Source: Psychrobacter sp. P11G3 | Lineage (GTDB): Bacteria > Pseudomonadota > Gammaproteobacteria > Pseudomonadales > Moraxellaceae | Assembly: GCF_001435845.1 (NCBI RefSeq) | Contig: NZ_CM003596.1 | Location: forward strand, 2,243,137-2,307,136 | Reading direction: 5' to 3' | DNA length: 64,000 nucleotides | In this document: piece by piece, positions 35,957-44,988 of the stretch | How positions within the stretch are numbered: the first letter of the stretch is position 1 | Layout of the letters: the number at the start of each line of letters is the position of its first letter | The notes under the pieces: generated by a model | Told to the model about the DNA's origin: nothing | The model's input: only the letters and a program-made list of their open reading frames with translations | Databases searched by the model: none | Position numbers and translations under genes: made by a program

Positions 35957-37693
35957 TTATTTGGTTTTACGGCGACCGAATAAGCCACGCTTCTTATATT
36001 GGCTCGTATCAGCAGCTGAATTCTGCAGACGATCAGCATACTCAACCAGCTCCTGATTGGTTGTCGCTGTGGTTACTTCACGCTTGTTCAGTCTACGTAA
36101 TTTGGTATCCGCTTTTATAGGCAAGTCTTTATAACGAAACGGCGTATGCGCGCTATCAGCGTCAGGTAAATGAGCTGGATCAACCTCGTCTTTTATATCA
36201 ATATCAAGCCCAAGCGCCTGACAGACGCGTAATCCACTGCGTACGCCATCTTCATGAAAGCCATTAAACCAATAGGCTCCGCAGAAATGCGTGTGCGAAC
36301 CGTTACCAGAGATACTCGACCATTTAGTCTGTGCATCAATCATCGCAAGATCGAATACTGGATGACTGTAATCAATGCTCTTAATTATCTGCTTATCATC
36401 GACGCTTTTGTTGTCTACAGCTGGATTTAGGGTGACCAAATAATTGTGTTTTTTGGTCAAGCGTTGCAGGATATTCATGTGATAAGTCAGCACTGGCTTT
36501 GCAGGTATCTGTGCGTTTCCAGCCGCTTGCTCATCCTTAGTATTACCTGAAACTGTTTCATCTATTAAGTAATTCCAGCTTGCCCATGCCAGTGGTTTCT
36601 TAGGTAAAACACTGGTATCAGTGTGCAATACAGCCGTGTTTTTAGTAAAGCGGAAATGACCTAATACTTCAGATTCATCGGTGCTCGCATCCTTTAGAAT
36701 CTTTAGTGCGGTATCTGCATGACAAGCAAATATAACTTCATCGAATACAAGATTTTCGCTACGATTGTTAGCATTACCTTTATCCTGCACTGTCAAAGCA
36801 TTCTGTACTGTCAAAGTCACTTGATCGCCATCACGAACCACAGACTGTACTGGGCTATTGACTAGTATCTTGCCACCCGCTTTAATAAAGCGTGGAATCA
36901 GTTTATTGACGTACTGCTTTGAGCCGCCTTTTATCGTAAACCACTGCGGACGATTGACCACATCCAGCAACCCGTGGTTGTCAAAGAATTGTGCAAAAAA
37001 CACCAAAGGAAATTCTTGCACTTCATCTAGGCTGGTTGACCAAATGGCCGATACCATTGGCAATAGATAGTTATCAGTAAATAGCTGACCGTATTTTTTT
37101 TGTGCCAAATAACCACCGAGCGTTTGCTCTGCAAAGCTACTGACATCTTGTCCTTGAGAGCGCGCACTATCATAATCCTGACGTAGCTGTTTGATATGCT
37201 TATTAAACTGCAAAATATCTTTGATAAACTGCCAGAATTTTGGATTGAGTACATTTTTACGTTGTGATAATAAAGTGTTGAGCGTATGACCATTGTATTC
37301 AAAATGACGTGCAGTATTTTTGACAGAAAAACTCATATCCGTTGCCTGAAACGGCACCTGCAACTCATGAAGCAAACGAAAGAAGTTCGGGTATGTGCGC
37401 TCATTAAAAACAATAAATCCTGTATCTATCGCACTACTCTCTACATTGCTACTCTTTACTTTTTTACCGTTTTGGAGTGCCACGTCAATCGTATTTACAT
37501 GCCCGCCGATATAATCATTGGCTTCAAATACCGTCACATCATGTTGCGTACCTAGATAATGGGCACATGTCAGTCCTGACACACCTGAGCCGATGATAGC
37601 AATACGTTTTTGGGTAGTCTGATGGTCAGAATCTGCTGCAGCCTTGGTAGCATTTTTTTGGTTACTGGCACGCTTGAAACGAGTAAACGGCAT
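35957..37693 (-). CDS. FAD-dependent amine oxidase-like protein (COG2907 type)
   Basis: A 578-residue flavoprotein with a Rossmann FAD motif RIAIIGSGVSGLTCAHYLG (about residues 31-49), VFEANDYIGGHVNTI, SAIDTGFIVFNERTYPNF and the C-terminal THFCGAYWFNGFHEDGVRSG, matching the COG2907 family. It is ~150 residues longer than typical members because of a basic N-terminus, an internal Asn/Asp-rich segment near residue 300 and a Lys/Arg-rich C-terminal tail. It lies 84 bases upstream of DUF1365, in the SDR-FAD-DUF1365-Cfa order that recurs in other gammaproteobacteria. Substrate probably an acyl chain; not proven. Confidence 0.85.
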   Translation of the reverse strand: MPFTRFKRASNQKNATKAAADSDHQTTQKRIAIIGSGVSGLTCAHYLGTQHDVTVFEANDYIGGHVNTIDVALQNGKKVKSSNVESSAIDTGFIVFNERTYPNFFRLLHELQVPFQATDMSFSVKNTARHFEYNGHTLNTLLSQRKNVLNPKFWQFIKDILQFNKHIKQLRQDYDSARSQGQDVSSFAEQTLGGYLAQKKYGQLFTDNYLLPMVSAIWSTSLDEVQEFPLVFFAQFFDNHGLLDVVNRPQWFTIKGGSKQYVNKLIPRFIKAGGKILVNSPVQSVVRDGDQVTLTVQNALTVQDKGNANNRSENLVFDEVIFACHADTALKILKDASTDESEVLGHFRFTKNTAVLHTDTSVLPKKPLAWASWNYLIDETVSGNTKDEQAAGNAQIPAKPVLTYHMNILQRLTKKHNYLVTLNPAVDNKSVDDKQIIKSIDYSHPVFDLAMIDAQTKWSSISGNGSHTHFCGAYWFNGFHEDGVRSGLRVCQALGLDIDIKDEVDPAHLPDADSAHTPFRYKDLPIKADTKLRRLNKREVTTATTNQELVEYADRLQNSAADTSQYKKRGLFGRRKTK

Positions 37694-37755
37694 AAAAGCA
37701 TTCCCTTCTGTATTTTTCTGTCGATATGATGGCTGAGAGTTCTACTGATAGTAGA

Positions 37756-38493
37756 TTATTTTTTATTAAGTTTTTCACTAACTTGCTGCCAGACCAAATC
37801 AGGCAGCGTACCCAATGCTTTTAAAGGCATGGTTAGTTTTTTCGGAAATTCAATCACATCATGCCCGCTTTCGATACCGTCTCGTATGGCTTGACTGGCC
37901 TGCGCTGGCGTTTGGATAAACGGCATCGGAAAGTCATTCTGTTTGGTCATCGGCGTTTCAACAAAACCAGGTACGACTAAGCTGACTGACACATCATACG
38001 GAGCAAGGCTAATCTGTAGGGTCTTCATCAGATAATGGATAGCAGCTTTTGAGCTACCATAGGCCTCAGCGCGCGCAAAAGGCACATAAGCAGACGCTGA
38101 ACCGATACCGACCAAGCGACCTTTTGAGGCAATTAGCTTTGGCAGCACTCCTTCGATCGCATGAGACAACGTGCCCATATTGACCGACATGACTTTCATA
38201 AACACACTACTATCAAAGTTCGGCATATCTAAGTACTCGCACATGCCAGCGCCGCAAATAGCTAGATCGACATTGTCGATTTTTTCAAAAGCTTCGATGA
38301 CCTTTTCTCGATCCATGAGGTCTAAATCAATCGTTTCTGCGCCTAACGCCTGAAGTTCAGCCAACGCTTCGTCGTCACGGCCAACTGCATATACATGATG
38401 ATCTGCTAGCAGATAGTCTTTTGCCAACTGCTTACCAATGCCTGACGTCGCCCCAGTAATGAGAATATGTAATTTTTCAGTAGAATCTGTCAT
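37756..38493 (-). CDS. short-chain dehydrogenase/reductase
   Basis: A 245-residue NAD(P)-dependent SDR. The cofactor motif is LITGATSGIGKQLAK (TGxxxGIG), NMGTLSHA contains the structural Asn, and the catalytic Ser-Tyr-Lys are in GSASAYVPFARAEAYGSSKA. No signal peptide. AAGGA sits well before the ATG. It is the first gene of the four-gene leftward run (62 bases to the FAD enzyme) and probably reduces or oxidises an intermediate of the same lipid pathway. Confidence 0.92.
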   Translation of the reverse strand: MTDSTEKLHILITGATSGIGKQLAKDYLLADHHVYAVGRDDEALAELQALGAETIDLDLMDREKVIEAFEKIDNVDLAICGAGMCEYLDMPNFDSSVFMKVMSVNMGTLSHAIEGVLPKLIASKGRLVGIGSASAYVPFARAEAYGSSKAAIHYLMKTLQISLAPYDVSVSLVVPGFVETPMTKQNDFPMPFIQTPAQASQAIRDGIESGHDVIEFPKKLTMPLKALGTLPDLVWQQVSEKLNKK

Positions 38494-39035
38494 CGTAAAT
38501 ATCCTTTTTGAGTATTCTTATCTTTTTAAGTATTTTCATAATATGGAATTAATGCTCTTAAACTGATTGCTTAATGAAAATTTAGATTTTTGATAACAGC
38601 TAGCTATTATTGTTATTCTTCGCAGCTATCATTGGTCGCATTTAATTAAGCTATAAGCCATTTTATTTAACAAATCTAAATAATTATAGTGGTCGGCTAC
38701 AGGTTTATTGTTGTGTCTTCGCAATCGTCTGGGCTCAAGCTTAATCTCAGCGTGTTGTTTACTACCTTCACAAGGATACTGCTATTACAAGCGATAACAC
38801 AATATTCTGTTACTAGGGTCATAAGACAGCTCAATATCAGCATGCTACAATGCAAAAATTAGCAATCGCGTCGTTTGCCGAAGCATCATCTATAATCGAA
38901 TGAGCGCCGTATCACGGTAAGATGACGCTATCTTTTCTTAAACTATCTGACATCTTGTCCTGATAGCAATGAAAACGTTATATAATTAATATCAGATTTT
39001 CACCAACCCCACTCTCATATAAAAAAGGATCTCTC
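38494..39035. promoter_or_regulatory. SDR/aspC divergent region
   Basis: A 542-base gap with no ORF of substance. A possible aspC promoter is TTGTCC (38955-38960) with TATATA (38979-38984), spacing 18; TATAAT at 38981-38986 overlaps it. The left part must hold the promoter of the lipid-modification run. No clear palindrome or RNA structure was seen. Confidence 0.35.
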
Positions 39036-40238
39036 ATGAGCGAGTTGCAACTGTCTGACCGCGTCAACAACATCCAACCATCACCTACGCTAGCGATTAC
39101 CAATAAAGCCAAAGAGCTAAAAGCAGCTGGTAAAGATATTATCGGTTTGGGCGCTGGTGAACCTGATTTTGATACCCCTGAACATATCAAAAAAGCAGCA
39201 ATCGATGCAATCAATGATGGCTTTACTAAATATACGGCTGTTGATGGTACGCCAGAGCTAAAAACAGCCATCATCGAGAAGTTTAAGCGCGACAACGACA
39301 TCAGCTATGAGCCAAACGAAATCCTAGTATCGGTCGGTGGTAAGCAGTCGTTCTTTAACCTTGCCCAAGCGTTTATCAATCCTGGCGACGAAGTCATCAT
39401 CCCAGCACCATATTGGGTCAGCTATCCTGACATGGTTATCATCGCAGAAGGCGTGCCAGTCATCGTCAAATGCCCAGCTGAGCAAGACTTCAAAATCACC
39501 CCTGAGCAGCTAGAAGAAGCGATTACTGACAAGACTAAATTGTTGGTATTGAACAGCCCATCTAACCCGACTGGTATGATCTATACATTAGATGAGCTAA
39601 AGGCCATCGCTGAAGTATTGAAAAAGCATCCACAAGTTTATGTAGCTTCAGACGATATGTACGAGCACATTCGCTGGACAGGCGATAAGTTCTACAATAT
39701 CTTAAACGCGGCACCTGAGCTAAAAGATCGTGCCATCATCTTGAACGGTGTGTCTAAAGCGTATGCGATGACAGGCTGGCGTATCGGTTATGCGGGTGGC
39801 CCTGCTAAGCTAATCGGCGCGATGAAAAAGGTACAGTCACAGTCTACTTCATGCCCAACATCAATCAGCCAAGTGGCAGCGGAAGTCGCTATCAGTGGTG
39901 ATCAGAGCGTACTAGAGCCGATGGTAGCCGCTTTTGAAAAGCGCTGTGACCTAGTCGTAGATGGTCTAAATGCTATTAAAGGCATTACTTGCTTGCGTCC
40001 TGATGGCGCATTTTATGTGTATCCAAATATCGTACCGCTTATCAAAGCGGCTGGCCTGTCATCATGTACTGAATTCTCAGCATGGTTATTGGACAAAGTA
40101 GGCGTGGCAGTCGTACCTGGCGATGCATTCGGTCTTGGCGGCTATATGCGTATCTCGTACGCTACTGATGAGGCAACATTGAAAGATGCACTATCACGTA
40201 TCGAAAAAGCAGTGGCTGATTTAGACGTTGCTGAATAA
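39036..40238 (+). CDS. aspartate aminotransferase (class I, AspB type)
   Basis: A 400-residue PLP enzyme of the bacterial AspB/prephenate-aminotransferase branch, transferring an amino group between aspartate and 2-oxoglutarate. Motifs: GLGAGEPDFDTPEHI (substrate loop), NSPSNPTGMIY, VASDDMYEHIRW, the lysine loop NGVSKAYAMTGWRIGYAGG and GYMRISYATDEATL. AAGGA is well placed before the ATG. A strong terminator follows. Some members also aminate prephenate for tyrosine and phenylalanine, so a single substrate should not be assumed. Confidence 0.9.
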   Translation: MSELQLSDRVNNIQPSPTLAITNKAKELKAAGKDIIGLGAGEPDFDTPEHIKKAAIDAINDGFTKYTAVDGTPELKTAIIEKFKRDNDISYEPNEILVSVGGKQSFFNLAQAFINPGDEVIIPAPYWVSYPDMVIIAEGVPVIVKCPAEQDFKITPEQLEEAITDKTKLLVLNSPSNPTGMIYTLDELKAIAEVLKKHPQVYVASDDMYEHIRWTGDKFYNILNAAPELKDRAIILNGVSKAYAMTGWRIGYAGGPAKLIGAMKKVQSQSTSCPTSISQVAAEVAISGDQSVLEPMVAAFEKRCDLVVDGLNAIKGITCLRPDGAFYVYPNIVPLIKAAGLSSCTEFSAWLLDKVGVAVVPGDAFGLGGYMRISYATDEATLKDALSRIEKAVADLDVAE

Positions 40239-40273
40239 ATCGTAAATAGCAACGAGTCTTACCGCTGTTCATT

Positions 40274-40312
40274 AAAAAAACGCCCTATACACTCTATAGG
40301 GCGTCTTTTTTT
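40274..40312 (+). terminator. aspartate aminotransferase gene terminator
   Basis: AAAAAAACGCCCTATA, ACTC loop, TATAGGGCGT and a T tract, 35 bases after the stop. Confidence 0.92.
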
Positions 40313-40394
40313 GCGAGAGTCTTAGACATAATTAGGAAAAACACGCTATCTCATCATTAAAATGACAATTTTTACTAATTATGCAAAAAAAGGC

Positions 40395-40422
40395 TTGACG
40401 TATTTTTTAACTTTGCTAGAAT
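40395..40422 (+). promoter_or_regulatory. sigma-70 promoter of tRNA-Asn
   Basis: TTGACG at 40395-40400, 16-base spacer, TAGAAT at 40417-40422; the tRNA begins 72 bases downstream of the -10. Confidence 0.75.
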
Positions 40423-40494
40423 ACGCCCCACTTAGCAAGAACTCGTTAGAGACTTCTAAGGCTCGTTGTAAGCGATTAAACACTTACAGCCTAT

Positions 40495-40570
40495 TCTCCA
40501 ATAGCTCAGTTGGTAGAGCAACGGACTGTTAATCCGTGTGTCCCTGGTTCGAGCCCAGGTTGGAGAGCCA
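40495..40570 (+). tRNA. tRNA-Asn(GTT)
   Basis: Full cloverleaf: acceptor TCTCCAA pairs with TTGGAGA, D loop AGCTCAGTTGGTAGAGC, anticodon GTT at 40528-40530, T loop GGTTCGAGCCC, and encoded CCA at 40568-40570. A factor-independent terminator follows at 40624. Confidence 0.97.
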
Positions 40571-40623
40571 CATTTTAGTAGTAATTTTCTTGAGTCAACT
40601 TTGATTCAATTATGGCATTTGCC

Positions 40624-40655
40624 AAAACCCTCATCAATTTGATGAGGGTTTTTTT
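40624..40655 (+). terminator. tRNA-Asn transcript terminator
   Basis: AAAACCCTCATCAA and TTGATGAGGGTTTT with a seven-base T tract. Confidence 0.92.
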
Positions 40656-40666
40656 ATGCGTATCAT

Positions 40667-40997
40667 TTAGGTTCTGTTGAACATTCAAATGTGGTACTGG
40701 CAGTGACTATTTTTTAGACAATACGCAGTGAAATTTTTGACGCCTAGTCGTTCTAGGTTAGACAATTTCGCCATGTATTGGCAAAAAATAGCCCTGCCCT
40801 CCACTCGAGCACAGCTCTCGTCTTGCAAACGGGCAAAGCAGTGCTTTACTCGATCCGTTCTCAAGGCTGATGCTAAAATCACCTCAAACGTTGTTGCAAG
40901 CCTAGTTAAGGTCTCGACATTATCGTCGGTTTACGCCTAGTTTGATGCGATTTTCGCGATCAGCAGTCCTAATATTTGGATGTTCAACAGACCCTAA
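40667..40997. repeat. 331-bp MITE-like inverted-repeat element
   Basis: Terminal inverted repeats of about 24 bases: TTAGGTTCTGTTGAACAT at the left (from 40667) and its inverse ATGTTCAACAGACCCTAA at the right (to 40997), with two mismatches over the arms. Between them is no coherent gene; short frames of 65-70 codons on both strands show no family features. Like the 30284 element, the ends read TA-GG...CC-TA, suggesting a TA target duplication. It lies immediately after tRNA-Asn and before the arsenic operon. Confidence 0.78.
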
Positions 40998-41061
40998 TAT
41001 TGATTATCTATTTTACCATTTTGATAAGCGCTAATAACTACTTTATCTCATACTTGATTAT

Positions 41062-41093
41062 GACCATGATATTTAAAAGTAAATATCATAGTC
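41062..41093 (-). terminator. hairpin after arsB
   Basis: ATGATATTT and AAATATCAT arms, extended by GAC/GTC, about 40 bases past the arsB stop. No T tract, so termination strength is uncertain. Confidence 0.55.
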
Positions 41094-41133
41094 ACGATAA
41101 AACATTACTGTAGCAAGTTCTCTATTGGCTAAC

Positions 41134-42441
41134 TTAGCTTGGCAATATTGGTAACCAGAATACCAATGCTAACAGTGTCACTAACAACACAGGCGGCGTG
41201 ATCAGTAGACCAATCTTTATGTACTGCCCCCAGCTGATTTTGTAGTCCTTCTCTGCCAATACATGTAACCATAGTAAAGTAGCAAGACTACCAATCGGCG
41301 TAAATTTAGGTCCCAAATCATTACCGATGACATTAGCATAAATCATTAGCTCTCGTGTCGCTGCAGGTACTTGTGCTTGATCGATCGCAAGCGCGCCAAC
41401 TAGGGTTGCTGGCATATTATTCATAACAGAAGCGACTATCGCTGATAAAAACCCAGTTCCAACGGTAGCAATGACTGCGCCTTGTTGTCCCAACCAGTTG
41501 AGTGCTTGCGCACCATAGGCTGTAAGCCCCGCATTACCTAAACCATATACCACCAGATACATACCGATTGAGAATAGTACGATTTGCCAAGGCGCCTTAC
41601 GTACTACGTCGCTCACTGAAACCACCGCACCATGCCCGCCTTGCCATAAGCGGCCAGCGATTGCCATTAGTGTAACAGCAGCGATACCTGTGACCAGTGA
41701 AATAGGCAGTCCCAACGGCTCAGTCGCAAAGTAGGCGACCAATAGCAAGCCTAATAGAGGAAATGCAGCTCGGAATACCAATGGATCGGTAATAGCAGAC
41801 TCTGGAGCGCTGAGTTCGCTAGTCGAGTAGGTTTTTGGAATATGACGTGCGTAGACAACCCACAATACCAGTAGCGTCGCTAATACAGACACTATATTGA
41901 CTGGTACCATCACCGCCGCATAACGACCAAAGCCAATATCGAAATAATTGGCACTGACAATATTGACTAAATTTGAGGTGACCAATGGCAAGCTTGCCGT
42001 ATCAGCGATAAAACCAGTCGCTATGATAAATGCCAGAGCTGATGGTGGCGAAAATTTCAGACGCAGCAAGATAGCAATGACAATCGGGGTTAGTAATAGC
42101 GCAGCCCCATCATTGGCAAAAAAGGCAGAAATAAAGGCGCCGAGTACGACAATCATCGGAAACAATAAGCGCCCTTGCCCATTGCCAAGGCGTGCCACAT
42201 GCAATGCTGCCCAGCCGAAAAACCCTGCCCGATCTAAGATAAGCGAGATGATAATCAGCGCTACAAAAGTAAAGGTCGCATCCCAGACAATATCCCAGAC
42301 AATACCCACATCTGATAGTTGCACGACGCCAAGCACTAACGCGACTAAGGCACCACCCATGGCGATCCAGCCGATACCCAGTCCTTTAGGTTGCCAGATA
42401 ACTAAGACTAAAGTGACCACAAAAATAGCAAATGCAAGCAT
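41134..42441 (-). CDS. arsB: arsenite efflux permease ArsB
   Basis: A 435-residue inner-membrane antiporter that expels arsenite and antimonite using the proton gradient. It tracks E. coli ArsB along its length: [20 protein letters not shown] at the start, [60 protein letters not shown], and [22 protein letters not shown], with about 11-12 helices. No arsA is next to it, so it works without the ATPase. AAGG precedes the ATG. It is the last gene of the arsR-arsC-arsH-arsB run. Confidence 0.97.
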   Translation of the reverse strand: MLAFAIFVVTLVLVIWQPKGLGIGWIAMGGALVALVLGVVQLSDVGIVWDIVWDATFTFVALIIISLILDRAGFFGWAALHVARLGNGQGRLLFPMIVVLGAFISAFFANDGAALLLTPIVIAILLRLKFSPPSALAFIIATGFIADTASLPLVTSNLVNIVSANYFDIGFGRYAAVMVPVNIVSVLATLLVLWVVYARHIPKTYSTSELSAPESAITDPLVFRAAFPLLGLLLVAYFATEPLGLPISLVTGIAAVTLMAIAGRLWQGGHGAVVSVSDVVRKAPWQIVLFSIGMYLVVYGLGNAGLTAYGAQALNWLGQQGAVIATVGTGFLSAIVASVMNNMPATLVGALAIDQAQVPAATRELMIYANVIGNDLGPKFTPIGSLATLLWLHVLAEKDYKISWGQYIKIGLLITPPVLLVTLLALVFWLPILPS

Positions 42442-42508
42442 TGTACAACCTTACTTAAGCTGACTTTATTCAGCCGATTTAATATAGGGAATTAGATCGA
42501 TTAGGAGG

Positions 42509-43282
42509 TTAGATCGATTTTTGATTGACGCGGCTCGATACTTCTTCAGCACTCTCGACGCGTTCTGAATAGCGATCAGTGAGATAATCTGAACGCCCGC
42601 GTGTGAGCCAAGTAAACTTCACTAGCTCCTCACAGACATCGACAAGACGCAGATATAACGGAGACATATCCATGCGATTGTCGTCGTTGAACTCCAAAAA
42701 TGCTTTGGGTATCGAAGATTGATTGGGGATAGTAATCATCCGCATCCAGCGCCCAAGAATACGCATTTGATTAACTGTATTGAAGCTCTGACTGCCGCCG
42801 CTGACTTGCATCAGTGCTAGTGTTTTACCTTGAGTTGGACGCACGCCACCTAGTGACAGCGGTATCCAGTCGATTTGCGCTTTCATAATACTAGTGATAC
42901 TGCCGTGACGCTCTGGACTCACCCACAGCATGCCTTCTGACCACTGCGCCAGCTCCCGCAATTCTTGCACTTTAGGATGGTCTGAGTCTACATCGTCAGG
43001 CAACGGCAAGCCGGACGGATCAAACATTTTTACTTCACAACCATACCAACGTAGCAATCGGCTAGACTCTTCAGCGGCCAATCTAGAAAACGAGCGTGCA
43101 CGGACAGAACCGTATAGCACTAATATTTTCGGCGGATGACGTGAATCATTTGGCGCAACCAAAGAATCAATGTCGATAGGCTGAAGATTATCTATATCAA
43201 TATTGGGCAAATCGTCTAAGCTAAATTCTGGCGAAACAGTAGGATCAACTGCTAATGTTTGGTCAACCTCAGTGTTTGTCAT
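42509..43282 (-). CDS. arsH: organoarsenical oxidase/NADPH-FMN reductase ArsH
   Basis: ArsH oxidises trivalent methylated and aromatic arsenicals to the less toxic pentavalent forms with FMN and NADPH. This 257-residue protein has the flavodoxin-like FMN loop [13 protein letters not shown], the [20 protein letters not shown] segment and [12 protein letters not shown]. The N-terminal 50 residues are an acidic tail. The ATG at 43282 is used (TTG at 43291 is upstream in frame); GAGG is eight bases before it. It overlaps the arsC stop by 14 bases, indicating co-translation. ArsH is a natural partner of ArsM, which makes methylarsenite. Confidence 0.95.
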   Translation of the reverse strand: MTNTEVDQTLAVDPTVSPEFSLDDLPNIDIDNLQPIDIDSLVAPNDSRHPPKILVLYGSVRARSFSRLAAEESSRLLRWYGCEVKMFDPSGLPLPDDVDSDHPKVQELRELAQWSEGMLWVSPERHGSITSIMKAQIDWIPLSLGGVRPTQGKTLALMQVSGGSQSFNTVNQMRILGRWMRMITIPNQSSIPKAFLEFNDDNRMDMSPLYLRLVDVCEELVKFTWLTRGRSDYLTDRYSERVESAEEVSSRVNQKSI

Positions 43283-43676
43283 GAGTAACAACCTCGCCGT
43301 CTTCTTTGGTGAAGCTACTTACTGGATTTGCTAGCAATTCAAACACACGCTCTGACGGACGGCATAGAGCAGCGCCTTTATCCGTCACTACGATAGGACG
43401 GTTGATTAAAATAGGATGCGCAATCATGGCATCGATAATTTGGTCGTCAGACAACTCAGGATTATCCAGACCAAGCTCATCATTAATAGCTTCTTTGCTT
43501 CTTAATAGCTCTCTAGGCGAAATCTGCATTTGTGCCAACAGCTCCACTAAACGGTCGCGCGTTGGCGTATTTTTCAGATATTCCACCACTTCTGGCTCTT
43601 CACCCGACGCTTTAATAATGGCAAGTGTGTTACGAGATGTACCGCATTTAGGATTATGAAAGATTAATGGCTTCAT
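43269..43676 (-). CDS. arsC: glutaredoxin-dependent arsenate reductase ArsC
   Basis: ArsC reduces arsenate to arsenite for export. The 135-residue protein is the R773/E. coli type: [12 protein letters not shown] carries the catalytic cysteine (residue 11), and the arginines that hold arsenate are present in RELLRSK, INRPIVV and LCRPSERV. It is followed by arsH with an overlap. It is not the thioredoxin-coupled type, as there is no HCxxxxxR motif. Confidence 0.97.
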   Translation of the reverse strand: MKPLIFHNPKCGTSRNTLAIIKASGEEPEVVEYLKNTPTRDRLVELLAQMQISPRELLRSKEAINDELGLDNPELSDDQIIDAMIAHPILINRPIVVTDKGAALCRPSERVFELLANPVSSFTKEDGEVVTHDKH

Positions 43677-43720
43677 AGTGTTTACACCTATTTTATGTAT
43701 TTATTGAATTGATAATTGGT

Positions 43721-44083
43721 TTAATCATTACTTTGCTCAGCAGACTCATTTACTCTGCAGTCGCTCAGGCTATCCATGAGTGACGCACACAGTTTTGGAT
43801 GTCCCGCACAGCAATCTTGCAACAGGAACTGAATGACGTTATCCATATGTAATAACGAAGCACGATAGATAATCTGCCGGCTATGACGCTGTGAGACCAC
43901 CCACCCTGCCCGTGCCAGCACCGATAGGTGGGCTGACATTGTGTTATGAGGAACAGCGAGCTGACGGGCTATTTCGCCCGCAGGTAGGCCTTCAGGCTCA
44001 TGGCTGACTAGCAGCTTAAAAGCCTTTAAACGAGTATCTTGAGAGAGCGCAGCAAAGCTTGCGATAGCATTAGTTATTTCCAT
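43721..44083 (-). CDS. arsR: arsenic-responsive repressor ArsR
   Basis: A 120-residue ArsR/SmtB winged-helix repressor released from DNA by arsenite. The HTH is GEIARQLAVPHNTMSAHLSVLARAG (about residues 36-60). The usual ELCVCDL metal motif in helix 3 is absent; instead C91, C92 and C99 lie near the C-terminus (QDCCAGHPKLC), like the C-terminal sensing site described in Acidithiobacillus ArsR. A palindrome overlaps its own start region (44082-44105). It leads arsC, arsH and arsB. Confidence 0.95.
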   Translation of the reverse strand: MEITNAIASFAALSQDTRLKAFKLLVSHEPEGLPAGEIARQLAVPHNTMSAHLSVLARAGWVVSQRHSRQIIYRASLLHMDNVIQFLLQDCCAGHPKLCASLMDSLSDCRVNESAEQSND

Positions 44084-44105
44084 ATGTCCAATAATACAGA
44101 CATAT
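44082..44105. promoter_or_regulatory. candidate ArsR operator
   Basis: ATATGTC, ten-base spacer, GACATAT, a perfect 7-base-arm palindrome beginning at the arsR start codon and extending upstream. The AT-rich, hyphenated form is what ArsR-family dimers bind, and a -10-like TAATAT lies within it on the minus strand. Confidence 0.55.
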
Positions 44106-44137
44106 TAAAATAATTCAATGTGTTTTGAACGAGGTTG

Positions 44138-44401
44138 TTATTTTTTTGTGCGTTTAAATACCCTACCAACATGAATCAAGCTGATTAGCTTAATTAGCGG
44201 TTTGATAAGTAGTTGGGCGCTGCCAAGGATAAATAGCCATGTGCCGTCCGTCGTTAACGATTCTTTCAAAAAGAAAAAGCTACCAATCAAAAACCAAACA
44301 GCGATAAGTAAATCATTTACTGCGCCCAAAGCATCATATCGTCGCTGTATGGCAATATGCTCTTGCCCAATATCAACATCTAACGCTTTGCAGTCGCTCA
44401 A
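44138..44401 (-). CDS. YrhK-like small membrane protein
   Basis: An 87-residue protein with the YrhK domain: RRYDALGAVNDLLIAVWFLIGSFFF, then TDGTWLFILGSAQLLIKPLIKL, i.e. two membrane segments. It begins with a TTG (44399-44401), supported by AAGGA six bases upstream; no ATG or GTG fits. It lies 54 bases upstream of arsR on the same strand but outside the candidate operator, so whether it is part of the ars operon is unclear. Function unknown. Confidence 0.75.
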   Translation of the reverse strand: MSDCKALDVDIGQEHIAIQRRYDALGAVNDLLIAVWFLIGSFFFLKESLTTDGTWLFILGSAQLLIKPLIKLISLIHVGRVFKRTKK

Positions 44402-44544
44402 AATTTATCCTTTGCTTGCATGTATTTGAACAATAGATATATCAATTGGCTAGCACGGCTGTCAATGAGCTATTGTAGAATAGCTTATCAAATAAGACAT
44501 CTGTTTTTAACCTCACTAACGACAGTTCAATAACTTTATTACAC

Positions 44545-44988
44545 TTATAGAATTTTGAGACCTGAAAATATCATACATGAGACGCTAAAGATCAATCCTA
44601 AATAGTATCTAAGATCTTGGCTAAAAGGCATTATCATCGATATTTTAGGAAGTGATTTAACAACGTAAACTTTACTTTCATTCAGACACTTTGACAGTCT
44701 CGCATTAGCACTTTCATAGCTAAGCTTCATCACAGAATTCGTAGAATTAAGTAAATTACTACTATAGTTCTTTTCTGATACCTCATATTCGTAGACTATA
44801 TTTATAGAGTGCCAATGTCCTAAGCAAAACTCTCTACCAACAGGAGATATGTTATATGAAACGGTCTTGAAGTTGATTTTCTCTCCAAATAAATAGACAA
44901 ATGCATCTACTAAAAAAGTACCCACTATAATAATAGTGATAAGCGAAGAAAATAAGAACATGGTATATAGAAGAAATATTTCGTACAT
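44545..44988 (-). CDS. hypothetical membrane protein
   Basis: A 147-residue protein with an N-terminal membrane segment (about residues 5-33) and a C-terminal one (about 128-146), with a soluble stretch between. The order TM - tyrosine-rich beta region (INIVYEYEVSEKNYSS) - TM recalls DUF3592 proteins, but the match is weak. It is markedly more AT-rich than its neighbours and its ribosome site is poor, fitting a horizontally acquired or decaying gene. Confidence 0.5.
   Translation of the reverse strand: MYEIFLLYTMFLFSSLITIIIVGTFLVDAFVYLFGEKINFKTVSYNISPVGREFCLGHWHSINIVYEYEVSEKNYSSNLLNSTNSVMKLSYESANARLSKCLNESKVYVVKSLPKISMIMPFSQDLRYYLGLIFSVSCMIFSGLKIL

Noticed and set aside
39036..40570. A tRNA-integrated prophage or integrative element at tRNA-Asn
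   Set aside because: No integrase and no repeat of the tRNA 3' end was seen nearby; only a MITE-like repeat is present.
40685..40940. 65-70 codon ORFs on both strands inside the 331-bp element
   Set aside because: They have no family features, no ribosome sites and overlap each other; the element's inverted repeats explain the region better than a gene.
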